DNA of 64,000 nt. Source: Fluviicola sp. GTDB lineage: Bacteria; Bacteroidota; Bacteroidia; Flavobacteriales_D; Crocinitomicaceae. Where the stretch lies: the NCBI GenBank assembly GCA_002734085.1, contig NVXV01000016.1, forward strand, positions 7,756-71,755, read 5' to 3'. Within the stretch, counting starts at the first letter, position 1; each line of letters begins with the position of its first letter. Shown piece by piece: positions 7,931 to 17,706 of this stretch. The translations under genes were made by a program, and so were the position numbers. The notes beneath the pieces were generated by a model. That model was not told where the DNA came from. It searched no databases and was given only the letters and a program-made list of their open reading frames with translations.

Positions 7931-10030
7931 TTATTCGGCTAAAACTTTGAATGCTGTTCTTCTGTTTCTCTGATGATATTTTTCTTGTAATTCTTCGTCT
8001 TCTAATGAGTTGATATATTCTGGTGACAGCGTTAGTTCTTCACCAGATTCAGTTTGAATAACTGCCGGCTCAGTTTCACCAAGACCTTTCGGTTGTAATC
8101 TGCTTCTGTCAATACCATGATCAACAAGGTAGTCGACTACACTTTGTGCTCTCCTTTCAGAAAGTTTAAGGTTGTATTCATCACGACCTCTTTCATCTGT
8201 GTGAGAACGAATCTCAACTTTTAGATTTGCATTTAAGTTTAAGAATTCCACTAATTTATCAAGATTCTTTTTAGATTCTTCACGAAGTGTTGCTGCATCA
8301 AAATCGTATTCAATACCTTTTATCTCAATCTCACCTGTTGGTATTTTAGTAAGATAAAAATCTTGTGTGATGTTTGTTGATTCAACTATTCCTAAGGTGT
8401 TCTTTACAGCAGCATCAGCAAAGAACTTTTTCTTACTTGCTTTTAGGAAATACTCTTCATTCACTTTTAGAGTTCTTTCATAGTATCCAGACTCATCAGC
8501 CTTTAGTGTAATTGTTTCAAGCTCACCTCGAACATCTTTAAAAGAAATGGACGCGTTTGGTATTGCTTCGTCTGTATCAAAATCAAATACATAACCGCTA
8601 ATTGTAATTTCAATAAGTGGTCTTTCAACTGCATAAATACTGTTACAATGTGCATTCAATGTATTTAATGAATCACAATCACCACAATTGTCTCTATCCG
8701 ATGTAAAGAAACCTGATTGCATATCTCTACCCCAAATGAAGTATGCATCGTCTCTTGGAGAATTTATGGGTTGACCTACGTTTTGCGGCGTATCCCACCA
8801 TTCAGTAATTGGGTTTATTGTTGATTTAAAAACATCTAAACCTCCAAAACCAATGTGACCTTCTGATGAAAAGTAAAGCGTCTTAGAAGGTGAGTGATAG
8901 AATGGAGTAATTTCATCTTCATTGGTATTGACAAACTCTCCTAAGTTTTTTGGTTCAGTTGTTTCACCATCTTCATTAATTGTAGTTACCCAGATGTCCA
9001 TTCCTCCTTGTCCGCCAGGACGATCTGATGAATAATACAATGTTTCACCGTCTTCTGAAATACTTGGCGTCATAGATTTAAAGCCATCTTTATTTATATC
9101 CTGACCAAGTCTGAAAGGCTCAGTCCACCTACCATTAAAGTATCTTGTTACATAAATTCCAGTTTCACTGTGATTTTCAGGATTAACTCTTGTAAAATAC
9201 ATAGCTTTTCCATCAGGTGACAAAGTTGCTCCACCTTCAATTGAGGCAGAATTAACATTGCCTTCAAACCACTGAGGGGTAGTGAAAGTTCCATTTTTTC
9301 TTTCTGTTAAATAAACATCACTGTTATATTCGTTAGTGTGTTCGTATTCTTCAGGAGAAGTTGTATCAATTCGTGCTGACGAAAAAAGTAAGCCCTCTCG
9401 ATGAAACATCATTCCAAATGAAGTTGTCCCATTATTGATAGTGCTGTCTAAAAGTTCAATGGTAGCATTTGTGTATGTTCCTTCATCCTCTAATGCAAAA
9501 TCACAATCTCCTAGTTTTTCAAAGGATAATTCGTGATACAAATTCTCCTCATCTAAGCTTTCTATCATTTTCTCAAAATACGGTTTAGCTTCTTCGTACT
9601 TTCCGTTTTTCATTAAAGAGTAACCATAAAAATAGTCTGCATAAGGATGCTCTTCGTGAGGATTTTCGACGGCAATTGCATACCATTTTTCAGCGTTTTC
9701 ATAATCTTTAGCCAGACGGTATGCGTCAGCTAATTTATGAAGTACTTCTAATTCGTCATCTGTTTTAGGATTTACAGGTGGCTCGAATGTCTTTGGTCCT
9801 CCTTTAGGGTTTGCTTTATAGAAAGCTGACACACTATAAGGATGGTACAAAAGGTTTTCGTTACCTCCAGCTAGTCTATTTATCACTTGCGAATAGAAAT
9901 AAACAGCAGAAGAATAGTTTTCCATCTCCATTTCTCTATCTCCTGATCGAATCAAGCTTTTGTTTGTTTGACTGTATCCAAAACTAATCGATACAATCAT
10001 CATGATGCATATAATATATAGTTTTTTCAT
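7931..10030 (-). CDS. PorE-like T9SS envelope protein: TPR, beta-propeller, CarboxypepD-like and OmpA domains
   Basis: Order of parts in this ~699-residue protein: signal peptide (MKKLYIICIMMIVSISFGYSQ), TPR-like helices over about residues 20-165, PD40/WD40-like propeller blades (for example GGATLSPDGKAMYF, TPSISEDGETLYYSSDRPGG, YFSSEGHIGFGG) to about 470, a carboxypeptidase-regulatory-like beta domain (about 480-560), and a C-terminal OmpA domain (IEIRSHTDERG, LSERRAQSVVDYL) that binds peptidoglycan. This is the architecture known for PorE, which anchors the T9SS to the cell wall. The ATG at 10028-10030 overlaps the TGA of the PorP/SprF gene as ATGA, so I prefer it to an in-frame ATG at 10042. 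Confidence 0.88.
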   Translation of the reverse strand: MKKLYIICIMMIVSISFGYSQTNKSLIRSGDREMEMENYSSAVYFYSQVINRLAGGNENLLYHPYSVSAFYKANPKGGPKTFEPPVNPKTDDELEVLHKLADAYRLAKDYENAEKWYAIAVENPHEEHPYADYFYGYSLMKNGKYEEAKPYFEKMIESLDEENLYHELSFEKLGDCDFALEDEGTYTNATIELLDSTINNGTTSFGMMFHREGLLFSSARIDTTSPEEYEHTNEYNSDVYLTERKNGTFTTPQWFEGNVNSASIEGGATLSPDGKAMYFTRVNPENHSETGIYVTRYFNGRWTEPFRLGQDINKDGFKSMTPSISEDGETLYYSSDRPGGQGGMDIWVTTINEDGETTEPKNLGEFVNTNEDEITPFYHSPSKTLYFSSEGHIGFGGLDVFKSTINPITEWWDTPQNVGQPINSPRDDAYFIWGRDMQSGFFTSDRDNCGDCDSLNTLNAHCNSIYAVERPLIEITISGYVFDFDTDEAIPNASISFKDVRGELETITLKADESGYYERTLKVNEEYFLKASKKKFFADAAVKNTLGIVESTNITQDFYLTKIPTGEIEIKGIEYDFDAATLREESKKNLDKLVEFLNLNANLKVEIRSHTDERGRDEYNLKLSERRAQSVVDYLVDHGIDRSRLQPKGLGETEPAVIQTESGEELTLSPEYINSLEDEELQEKYHQRNRRTAFKVLAE

Positions 10031-11031
10031 AGTCTCGGGCATGTTGGTATTGGATTCGTTTCTGTTTTAAATAGTATGTAAGTGATACTTATCTCTGTAG
10101 CACCTCGACCATTCGAAGCAACTTTTAATGTAGACACGTTAAAATCATAAGATAATCTTGCTTGCCAAGACGCCCATTTACCACCAATTTCAACAATGGC
10201 AGCATCTTGATTTCTATAAGTAAAACCACCTATTAAAAATGCGTCAGGACCTTTTAAATAATAGTGTGCCATCGCAGCAAAAGTCAATTCTATCGCTTCT
10301 TCTTGATGTTGGTAATATACTTTTGGTATTACAGAAAATCTTTCGCTAATACCTATTCGAGCACCAGCGTGACCTAAGAAACGCATGGGAAGACGATTTC
10401 CAGTCCCTAAGAATGATTCTTCAGGTTGACTTAAATGAAATGCACTTCCTCCAATAAACGGATTGACTCTTGCTCCAGGAGCAGAAAAGAAATATAAAAA
10501 TCCAGCATTGAAATCTGGTCTAATCACGCTTGAGTTTTGAAATGTTTCACCTGAACTCATTCCGGTATTGAAATGCCCACCTTGAGCAGTAGCTTCATAT
10601 TGAGCTCCCCAGGTTAAAGCATTCTGGTCAAATGTCTTGTGAAATGCACCAGCAGCAACGCCTAACGTTAACCTGTGAAATTTATTTTTAGACAAAGGAA
10701 TGCTATAAGACAGTGACGGTAAAATCTGTGCTGCATTATATGCACCAGCACCAGCACGGTAATTTACTGCCTGAATACCAAAACTCCATTTGTTATTGAT
10801 TCGATTATCATAAGACAATAAACCAGTAGTAAATGGTTTTGAGGCCACCGCTGACCACTGTGTTCTATAATGAAGGCTTATACGATGTTTACCTTCAAAC
10901 ATTCCCGTTAAAGCGGGATTTGTGTTTAATGCTGCGGCATCATATTGAGACAAGTGAAAATCTTGACTGATAGATGTATGTGCAGCAGAAATACCAACAC
11001 AAAGTAAAAATATCTTCTTAATTTGGTTCAT
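10027..11031 (-). CDS. PorP/SprF family outer-membrane protein (T9SS)
   Basis: A 334-residue predicted outer-membrane beta-barrel. It has a signal peptide, then QDFHLSQYDAAALNTNPALTGMFEGK, the family's opening with an asparagine-proline-alanine motif, followed by repeated glycine/aromatic strands and a C-terminal strand region. PorP/SprF proteins assist surface attachment or translocation of T9SS cargo, often the adhesin encoded next door. It starts 10 bases after the PKD adhesin stop and overlaps the PorE-like gene by 4 bases. A second paralogue is at 26322. Confidence 0.93.
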   Translation of the reverse strand: MNQIKKIFLLCVGISAAHTSISQDFHLSQYDAAALNTNPALTGMFEGKHRISLHYRTQWSAVASKPFTTGLLSYDNRINNKWSFGIQAVNYRAGAGAYNAAQILPSLSYSIPLSKNKFHRLTLGVAAGAFHKTFDQNALTWGAQYEATAQGGHFNTGMSSGETFQNSSVIRPDFNAGFLYFFSAPGARVNPFIGGSAFHLSQPEESFLGTGNRLPMRFLGHAGARIGISERFSVIPKVYYQHQEEAIELTFAAMAHYYLKGPDAFLIGGFTYRNQDAAIVEIGGKWASWQARLSYDFNVSTLKVASNGRGATEISITYILFKTETNPIPTCPRL

Positions 11032-11041
11032 AAATATTTGC

Positions 11042-14000
11042 TTATCTGATTAGTGATGTATCTCCAGAGAGTTCGTGTTCTGCACCATCTGAAGTTGTGG
11101 CTCTAACTGTCCAAACATAAACTCCAATTGGTTGATCTTTTCCTTTGAAAGTTCCATCCCAACCGATTGATGCATCGGCAGTCTGAAAAATAACTTCTCC
11201 CCAATTGTTATAAATCTTAAACTCTAAAGTCTCATATGGACCACCGAAAACGAATAAGAAATCATTATTACCATCTCCATTTGGTGAGAACCCAGATGGG
11301 ACTAATGGAGGCAAATAGATGTTCACTGTATTTTGAGTAGTATCTATACATCCATTTTCATCTTCTACAATTAAAATAACATCATAATCTCCTCCTTCTG
11401 CGTAATTATGACTTGGGTTTTGATCTTCAGAGAAATTACCATCGTTGAAATTCCAGTCCCAACTAGTTAATGGAAAATCACTTTGAGTTAAATCTGTGAA
11501 ATCGATGTTCTCAAAAACATGTGCATTCGGAGGGTTTGCTGAGAATGCAGCATTCGGTCCAGGGAATATTGTAACAGTATTAGTAATAGAATCAATACAC
11601 CCTTCATTCGAAGTTACTATCAATTGAACTTCATAATCTCCAGCACCACTGTATTGATGTATAGGGTCTTGATCATTGCTAGAATTCCCATCTCCAAAAT
11701 TCCATTCCCATCCTGTAGCTGTTCCGCCATTTACTGAGGACTCATCGAAGTACTGCGTACCGCCATTTAAACATGGAGCAGGAGTATTGAATGAAACGTC
11801 TGGTAAATAAAAAGTAAATACAGGCTTAGTAATTGTGTCAGAACATCCATTCTGAGAATAAGCTATGAATATGATATTGTTCGTATCAACATCAGGAATA
11901 ATAAAGTCTGGATTTTCATCTGTAGAAAACTCCGAACCACCATACGACCAAGAATAATCTATAACTGGATCTGTTGAAGTTACGTTACTTGTAAAAGAGG
12001 TTGGGATACCATAACATTCTTCACTAAAAGTGAAATCTACATCAGGAGACGGAAGAACAGTTATAGTAATCGTATCTCTCTGAATTTGACATCCACCATT
12101 GTTAGTAGATTCAAAGTAGATTTCAACCTCCCCAAAAGCGAGATCTCCAGGGCCGTGTACATACGATGTAACATTTGATGTATCTGGGTTGAAAGTTCCA
12201 TCTCCAGAAGTTGACCAAATACCGTCGCCTGTTGTTGAGTTAGCATCTAAACCTACAGGATTATCAGCACAAATTGTATCAGGATATGCTAGAGATATAG
12301 TTGGGGGATCGAAAAAGAATATCCACATTGAGTCTACATCACCAAAACAGTTACCATTAATAGTGGTTTGAACGAATAATTGAACGGAATCATTAGCTAC
12401 ATCTCCTGCACTTGGGAAGTACTCAGTATTTGCAGAAGTAGAACTAGCGAAAGAACCAGTTCCGTCATTTGTATACCACTCAACTCCACCCGAATATTGG
12501 AATGTAGCACTTAGGGGTACTGAGCTTGTATCGGCACAGACTTCTTGGTCAGGGCCTGCATCTACAGTAGGACCATCTATAAAGTCTATTCTTAATGTAT
12601 CTTGATTTGATGGACAGAATCCATTACCAGTTGTTGAGAGTATAATTTCAGTAAACCCATTACTAATCTCACCTGGGGAAGGATCGTAATTGGCATTCAT
12701 ATCTGTTGTGTTTGGATTAAATGTTCCGCCATTTCCAACCCAAACGCCACCTCCCGCATTTGTTATTATACCGTTTAGATTTATATTTGGATTATTGAAA
12801 CAAGCCGTGGTGTCTGGTCCAACATCAGCATCTGGCAAACCTTGAACAAAAATATCTTCAGTAATTGTATCATAACAACCAGCATCCGTTCCGACAATTA
12901 ATTCTACAATTAAATCTCCAGAACTATTGAAGTTGTGTGATGGATTTGGAATAGTACTTATCGGGGATCCATCTCCAAAGTCCCACTGCCAGGAATCGAC
13001 CACCATATTACCAACAGTTGTAGAGCTTTCTGAAAAGTTTACACTTGAGTTAATACAAGTAGAGTCCAACGGATCCATCACTGCGGTTACACCACCCATT
13101 ACTAACTGGTAATACGCTGTATCTGCACAAATTGTGTTGTATTGTGCAATTAACATAATTGTGTAATCACCAATCGATGCATAAGTATGAGAAGGCTCAT
13201 ATGCTTGAACACCTGGAGAACCATCTCCAAAGTCCCAATAGAAATCAGTTGCACCTGCACTTGAGGCATTTATCATGTCTACCGTAGTTCCAGCACAACC
13301 TGTAACGGGTCCAATTGCTGCATCATCAGCAGGAGGACAATCAATTACGTTAAATTGAAAATCCCTTACTATTACACCGATTTTTTCACCGTTCCTATAT
13401 TCTTCACATTTAATACCTACAACAAACTGTCCTATGTCTTCAGGAATTCCTGATAAAAGTCCTGTTTGAGGATCAATTATTAAAGGTGTTCCAGAGACAT
13501 TCAAAGGATTGTTTTCAGTAAAACCTGGATCGTAAGTTACAAGTGGAAATTGTATATTATCAGGAGGATTTGGAGTGGCATTTATAGTTGGTAAAAATGT
13601 GTTGTAATCCGCATCTATACCAAATCTTCTACCATTGTAAGGTCTATATAGAGAGTATACAAGTGAATCACCGTCTGCATCAGTAGCAGAATGATCAAAA
13701 TCTACATCTTCACCTTGACAAACAAATACGGGTGGGAAGTTTACCCATGATGGTGAAGAATTTGTTAACCATTGAAAATTACTTGGGATATATGTATTAA
13801 ATCCTTCACCTGTTCCACCAGGGTTGTTAAGGTTTACGATACTATTGTTTCGGGCAAATTGTTGATTGAATATATGATACCCTTCAGCGTTAGGGGGTAA
13901 GTTAACTATTTTTGAAAACACAGCTTCTTCCACACATATCCCTGGATCAACAGCACAGCTATCGATTGGAGGATCTAACTGAATGATACCAAGTCGAGGC

Positions 14001-14227
14001 ATATAAAAACTTAAGCCAGGATCAGATCCATAACCAGTTCTTACCTCAATATATACATCAGTTGGGTATGCAGCATTTCCAGCCCCACAATCTCTGTAAA
14101 GTTTAAGTTTTACATTATATGATGAACCACCTAAATGTTCGTAGGTCAGACCTCCACCAACGATATGTGTAGCAAAAGATCCGTAAGAAAATAATAACAT
14201 TGTTGCAATCAGCAGTAGATATCTCAT
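11042..14227 (-). CDS. Large PKD-domain surface protein with type B T9SS sorting domain
   Basis: The 1061-residue protein has a signal peptide (MRYLLLIATMLLFSYGSFA) and a ~280-residue N-terminal region that opens THIVGGGLTYEHLGG, as in many Bacteroidota adhesins. PKD domains carry WDFGDGSP, WQWDFGDGSPIS, WEWNFGDGNSS and WDWNFNDGN signatures, separated by Ig-like 'DAGPDQEVC'-type modules. The C-terminal ~85 residues begin LVPSGFSPNGDGNND and end with a gliding-motility-associated type B sorting domain. It is probably exported by the T9SS and displayed on the cell surface together with the PorP/SprF encoded immediately downstream. Ligand unknown. Confidence 0.92.
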   Translation of the reverse strand: MRYLLLIATMLLFSYGSFATHIVGGGLTYEHLGGSSYNVKLKLYRDCGAGNAAYPTDVYIEVRTGYGSDPGLSFYMPRLGIIQLDPPIDSCAVDPGICVEEAVFSKIVNLPPNAEGYHIFNQQFARNNSIVNLNNPGGTGEGFNTYIPSNFQWLTNSSPSWVNFPPVFVCQGEDVDFDHSATDADGDSLVYSLYRPYNGRRFGIDADYNTFLPTINATPNPPDNIQFPLVTYDPGFTENNPLNVSGTPLIIDPQTGLLSGIPEDIGQFVVGIKCEEYRNGEKIGVIVRDFQFNVIDCPPADDAAIGPVTGCAGTTVDMINASSAGATDFYWDFGDGSPGVQAYEPSHTYASIGDYTIMLIAQYNTICADTAYYQLVMGGVTAVMDPLDSTCINSSVNFSESSTTVGNMVVDSWQWDFGDGSPISTIPNPSHNFNSSGDLIVELIVGTDAGCYDTITEDIFVQGLPDADVGPDTTACFNNPNINLNGIITNAGGGVWVGNGGTFNPNTTDMNANYDPSPGEISNGFTEIILSTTGNGFCPSNQDTLRIDFIDGPTVDAGPDQEVCADTSSVPLSATFQYSGGVEWYTNDGTGSFASSTSANTEYFPSAGDVANDSVQLFVQTTINGNCFGDVDSMWIFFFDPPTISLAYPDTICADNPVGLDANSTTGDGIWSTSGDGTFNPDTSNVTSYVHGPGDLAFGEVEIYFESTNNGGCQIQRDTITITVLPSPDVDFTFSEECYGIPTSFTSNVTSTDPVIDYSWSYGGSEFSTDENPDFIIPDVDTNNIIFIAYSQNGCSDTITKPVFTFYLPDVSFNTPAPCLNGGTQYFDESSVNGGTATGWEWNFGDGNSSNDQDPIHQYSGAGDYEVQLIVTSNEGCIDSITNTVTIFPGPNAAFSANPPNAHVFENIDFTDLTQSDFPLTSWDWNFNDGNFSEDQNPSHNYAEGGDYDVILIVEDENGCIDTTQNTVNIYLPPLVPSGFSPNGDGNNDFLFVFGGPYETLEFKIYNNWGEVIFQTADASIGWDGTFKGKDQPIGVYVWTVRATTSDGAEHELSGDTSLIR

Positions 14228-14253
14228 ATTACAAGTAGCATTTAATTATTTAG

Positions 14254-14286
14254 CAAAATTAATGTTTTTTTTGATTAACCACCAAA
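14254..14286 (-). promoter_or_regulatory. Bacteroidota-type promoter of the T9SS operon
   Basis: On the minus strand a TTTG (14283-14286) and an exact TAATTTTG (14254-14261) are separated by 21 bases, matching the -33/-7 arrangement described for this phylum. The ATG of the PKD adhesin lies 26 bases beyond the -7 box. Confidence 0.6.
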
Positions 14287-14344
14287 TTTATGAGATAAAA
14301 CAATGAAATTTTAAGATTAAAAAGTTAGATGTAAAAAATTTACT

Positions 14345-14352
14345 TAATTTTG
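14345..14352 (+). promoter_or_regulatory. Putative -7 promoter box (TAATTTTG)
   Basis: Exact TAnnTTTG match 52 bases before the preferred ATG (14405) of the beta-propeller protein, in the divergent intergenic region with the T9SS operon. Confidence 0.45.
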
Positions 14353-14404
14353 TGTCAACGTTATTTGATTAATTAACGTCATGTATATACAAATCTTATT
14401 TTAT

Positions 14405-16906
14405 ATGAAACGAATACTACTAACTTCTGCATTTACCATTATGTTTTTCTCATTCAGTTTCTCTCAAGTAAATATACTGTGGGAGACCAGGTTTGATAAT
14501 AATAGTTTTGATGATTATTCTAAGGATATTGAAATAGACGCAGCTGGAAACTCGTATATTGTTGGATCTACCTATAATGGTTCACAGTTTAATGTAATAG
14601 CGATTAAATATGACCCTTCAGGCGCTGAAGTATGGAATGTTACTCATGATGGGCCACAAAGTGGCTTAGATGATGCTGTTGGTTTGGTTGTAGATAATAA
14701 TGGAGATGTTATTATTGCTGGACATCATCAGGTATCGGCGACTGATTTTGATATTTTTGCTAAAAAATTAAATGGAACTACTGGTGCTACCGTATGGACG
14801 TATTCTCATGCAGGGTCTTCCAACTTTGATCAATTAAGATCTATTGCAATTGATGGAAACGATAATGTTATTCTAGCTGGAGGATTAGAACTTGGAGGTG
14901 CAAATACTGATTTTATTACAATTTCAATTTCTCCTTCAGGTGCATTAAACTGGAATCAAACTTATTCGAATTCTGGAGATAGAGATTTTGCATCTGCTGT
15001 CACAACAGATGCTGCAAATGCAGTTTACGTTACAGGGGAAAGTAACAGCGCTAATGGGCTAGATTATTATACCATTAAATATAATTCTGCAGGAGTACAG
15101 CAATGGGCCAGAAGATTTGATGGTGTTGGACAAGCGGATAGGCCTTTTGATATAACTGTTGCTGATGATGGAAATGTTTATGTAGTTGGAGCAAGTTACA
15201 GAGGATTAAATGATGATGATGATATTTTATTGCTTAAGATGAATAATGCTGGTGCTGTTGTTTGGGATGTAGTAGTTGGAGGTTCAGAAGGGGCGGACGA
15301 TAAAGCTAGAAGTGTTATTACTGACCCACTTAATAATATATATATAACAGGAAGTGTTAAAAATACTGGAAATGGTGAGGATTATTTTGTCTCTCGCTAT
15401 AAACCGAACGGAAATTTTCATTGGGATTATATTTACCAAAGTCCGACTAATGGGTTTGATGAAGCAAAAGGGTTGAGAATTAATTCAAATTACGAGTTGT
15501 ATGTTTCCGGTTATTCGAATGTTACTGGGTCTTCAGATGATTATTTTACGGTGAGACTTGATACAGTAGGAACTGAAATATGGACTAAGAGATTTGATGG
15601 ACCAGCATCTGCCAGTGATCAAATGTCAGCTTTTAAAATTGATGATTTTGGTAATATTTATGTTACTGGTTCTTCAACAGGTTCAGGAACATTACGTGAC
15701 TACAGTACAATTAAATATTGTCAGTTAGAAACAATTGCTTCTGCAGACGATACAATTTGTATTGGAGAATCTGCTCAATTAGGAGCTAGTGGTGGAATGA
15801 ATTTCCAATGGACAGTTTATAGTGGTGACCCAATAACGGGCAGTAACTTTAGTTGTACTAATTGTGATGATCCAATTGCTTCCCCAAGTGAAACTACAAC
15901 CTACCTTGTGAGTAGTGAAAATGGAACGGGGTGTATAGATTACGATACGGTTGTAGTAGTCGTTAATCCATTACCAGGACCAAATATTACTCCTGATGGA
16001 CCAACTTCGTTCTGTGAAGGAGGTTCAGTTGATCTAACTGCAGATGCAGCTGCTCAGTATAACTGGAATACGGGAGAAAATATTCAAACTATTACTGCAG
16101 ATACAGCTGGTACTTATTCTTTAGTGGTAACTGATGCTATGGGTTGTCAGAACTCAACTGATATAGAAGTTGAAGTGTTTGATAATCCAATTGTTGATGC
16201 TGGAGCTGATAGATTTAGATGTCCTGGAGTTGAGTTGTCATTTAATGGTACTGGAGCTGATAGTTTAGCATGGTTCCCAATACCAAGTTATAATGATACA
16301 ATTGCAAATGGAGAACAGTTCGTTCCAAGTGCATCTGGTGAATATGTTTTGGTTGGGATAACTCCTGACGGATGTGAAGATCGGGATACGGTTCTAGTAA
16401 CTATATTTCCAAACCCTACTCAAATTGAGTTGACTGTTGGAATGAGTGGAAATTTATTTGTTAATGTTTCTACTGGAACGACAGACTGGTATCAAGATGG
16501 GGTCTCTTTAAATCACTCTGGCACTTCGTTTTATTATGACTCCGTTCCTTTCTGCGAAGGAGAATACAGCGTAGAATATACAGATGAAAATGGATGTATG
16601 ACTTTTGATACAATTACTGTAGATAGTTCTATGACATCTGGTACTTGTAACGTTGGGTTGTCTGATTACACAATTGAAGAGGTGAGTATTTATCCTAACC
16701 CTACATTAGATAAGGTGTATATTGATTTTGATGTAGCGAAGAAAAGAACGGTTCAAGTTTATTCATCCACGGGACAATTAGTTCAGGAAATCACAATTAA
16801 TGATCAGTCTACTTCATTAGATTTATCACAAAATGAAAAAGGGACTTATATTATTACAATACTATCTGAGAATTCAATCTCAAGAGCTAGAGTAATTAAG
16901 CAATAA
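14405..16906 (+). CDS. Secreted SBBP beta-propeller protein with type A T9SS sorting domain
   Basis: The preferred start is ATG 14405, which opens a clean signal peptide (MKRILLTSAFTIMFFSFSFSQ); an in-frame ATG at 14381 adds only 8 residues. Residues ~25-450 contain seven or eight ~50-residue blades with the SBBP pattern (DAAGNSYIVGSTYNG, DGNDNVILAGG, DDFGNIYVTGSSTGSG), predicted to form a propeller. Ig-like modules follow (about 455-760), then a type A sorting domain (VSIYPNPTLDKVYIDF to the C-terminal RVIKQ). The protein is probably processed and released or anchored on the surface by the T9SS. Its binding partner is unknown. A strong terminator follows. Confidence 0.9.
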   Translation: MKRILLTSAFTIMFFSFSFSQVNILWETRFDNNSFDDYSKDIEIDAAGNSYIVGSTYNGSQFNVIAIKYDPSGAEVWNVTHDGPQSGLDDAVGLVVDNNGDVIIAGHHQVSATDFDIFAKKLNGTTGATVWTYSHAGSSNFDQLRSIAIDGNDNVILAGGLELGGANTDFITISISPSGALNWNQTYSNSGDRDFASAVTTDAANAVYVTGESNSANGLDYYTIKYNSAGVQQWARRFDGVGQADRPFDITVADDGNVYVVGASYRGLNDDDDILLLKMNNAGAVVWDVVVGGSEGADDKARSVITDPLNNIYITGSVKNTGNGEDYFVSRYKPNGNFHWDYIYQSPTNGFDEAKGLRINSNYELYVSGYSNVTGSSDDYFTVRLDTVGTEIWTKRFDGPASASDQMSAFKIDDFGNIYVTGSSTGSGTLRDYSTIKYCQLETIASADDTICIGESAQLGASGGMNFQWTVYSGDPITGSNFSCTNCDDPIASPSETTTYLVSSENGTGCIDYDTVVVVVNPLPGPNITPDGPTSFCEGGSVDLTADAAAQYNWNTGENIQTITADTAGTYSLVVTDAMGCQNSTDIEVEVFDNPIVDAGADRFRCPGVELSFNGTGADSLAWFPIPSYNDTIANGEQFVPSASGEYVLVGITPDGCEDRDTVLVTIFPNPTQIELTVGMSGNLFVNVSTGTTDWYQDGVSLNHSGTSFYYDSVPFCEGEYSVEYTDENGCMTFDTITVDSSMTSGTCNVGLSDYTIEEVSIYPNPTLDKVYIDFDVAKKRTVQVYSSTGQLVQEITINDQSTSLDLSQNEKGTYIITILSENSISRARVIKQ

Positions 16907-16925
16907 GATTATCTACAAATAATTT

Positions 16926-16959
16926 TAAACCGTTGGTGTTCGCATCAACGGTTTTTTTT
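16926..16959 (+). terminator. Rho-independent terminator with TTCG loop
   Basis: AAACCGTTGGTG pairs with CATCAACGGTTT (12 bp, one G-T pair) around a TTCG tetraloop, followed by eight T. It ends the propeller gene. Confidence 0.92.
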
Positions 16960-17019
16960 ATTGACAGGATTTTTTTTAAAACTTAATTTAAAATGATTCT
17001 AATTAAGGGTTATAAATTG

Positions 17020-17027
17020 TATATTTG
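17020..17027 (+). promoter_or_regulatory. Putative -7 box (TATATTTG), 4 bases before the GTG start
   Basis: Exact TAnnTTTG match. Because only four bases separate it from the start codon, transcription would begin at or next to the GTG, which implies a leaderless or nearly leaderless mRNA. Confidence 0.5.
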
Positions 17028-17031
17028 AAAT

Positions 17032-17706
17032 GTGAAATTAATAATTGCAGATAGTAATGATATTGTTCGGGTAGGTTTAAGAACTATACTCTCTTCTGAC
17101 AAATTCACTCAAATAATTGGAGAGGCCACTAACAATGATGACCTCGTAGAACAAATTAAGAACTTCGAAACCGATATTGTTTTGATTGACTACACATCTG
17201 CTGGTTTTACCATTGATGTTATTCCAAAAGTATTAAATAGCAACAAGAATGTAAAATTCATAGCGATTACTCCAGAACAAAGTGCAAACGTGGTTGTAGA
17301 TGCACTTAGGTCGGGAGTTATGAGCTATATTAAAAAGGACTGCGATATTCCTGAAATCTTAAGCTCAGTGAAGGAAACTGGGTCAGGGAACAAGTTTTTT
17401 TGTGGTCAAATTTTAGAATCCATTCAAAGGGCAGAAGTAAATGTGGAGGATCTCGATTTTGATTCATTTACTTGCGAACCAGTATTACTTTCCGAACGAG
17501 AAGTTGAAATTATTACACTAATAGCTGAAGGATACACGAATACTCAAATTGCAGAACTTCTTCATTTAAGCCCTCATACGATTAATACACATAGAAAAAA
17601 TATTATGGGTAAGCTGGGTACAAAGAACACAGCAGGAATTGTAATGTATGCGGTTAAAACCAACTTAGTTAGTCCCAATAAATTTTTATTTGCTGGCGAA
17701 AGCTAG
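17032..17706 (+). CDS. NarL/LuxR-type response regulator with altered acidic pocket
   Basis: A 224-residue transcription regulator. The receiver domain (about 1-120) has the likely phospho-acceptor Asp53 (IVLIDY), the Thr of AIT and the Lys of SYIKKD. The C-terminal LuxR helix-turn-helix is canonical (LSEREVEIITLIAEGYTNTQIAELL, LSPHTINTHRKNI). At the first strand the usual Asp-Asp pair reads ADSND, so one acidic pocket residue is Ser8; Mg2+ binding and phosphorylation may be weakened. The GTG start is set by alignment of IIADSN with the family. No histidine kinase is adjacent. The stop directly abuts the stop of the convergent M28 gene. Confidence 0.9.
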   Translation: MKLIIADSNDIVRVGLRTILSSDKFTQIIGEATNNDDLVEQIKNFETDIVLIDYTSAGFTIDVIPKVLNSNKNVKFIAITPEQSANVVVDALRSGVMSYIKKDCDIPEILSSVKETGSGNKFFCGQILESIQRAEVNVEDLDFDSFTCEPVLLSEREVEIITLIAEGYTNTQIAELLHLSPHTINTHRKNIMGKLGTKNTAGIVMYAVKTNLVSPNKFLFAGES

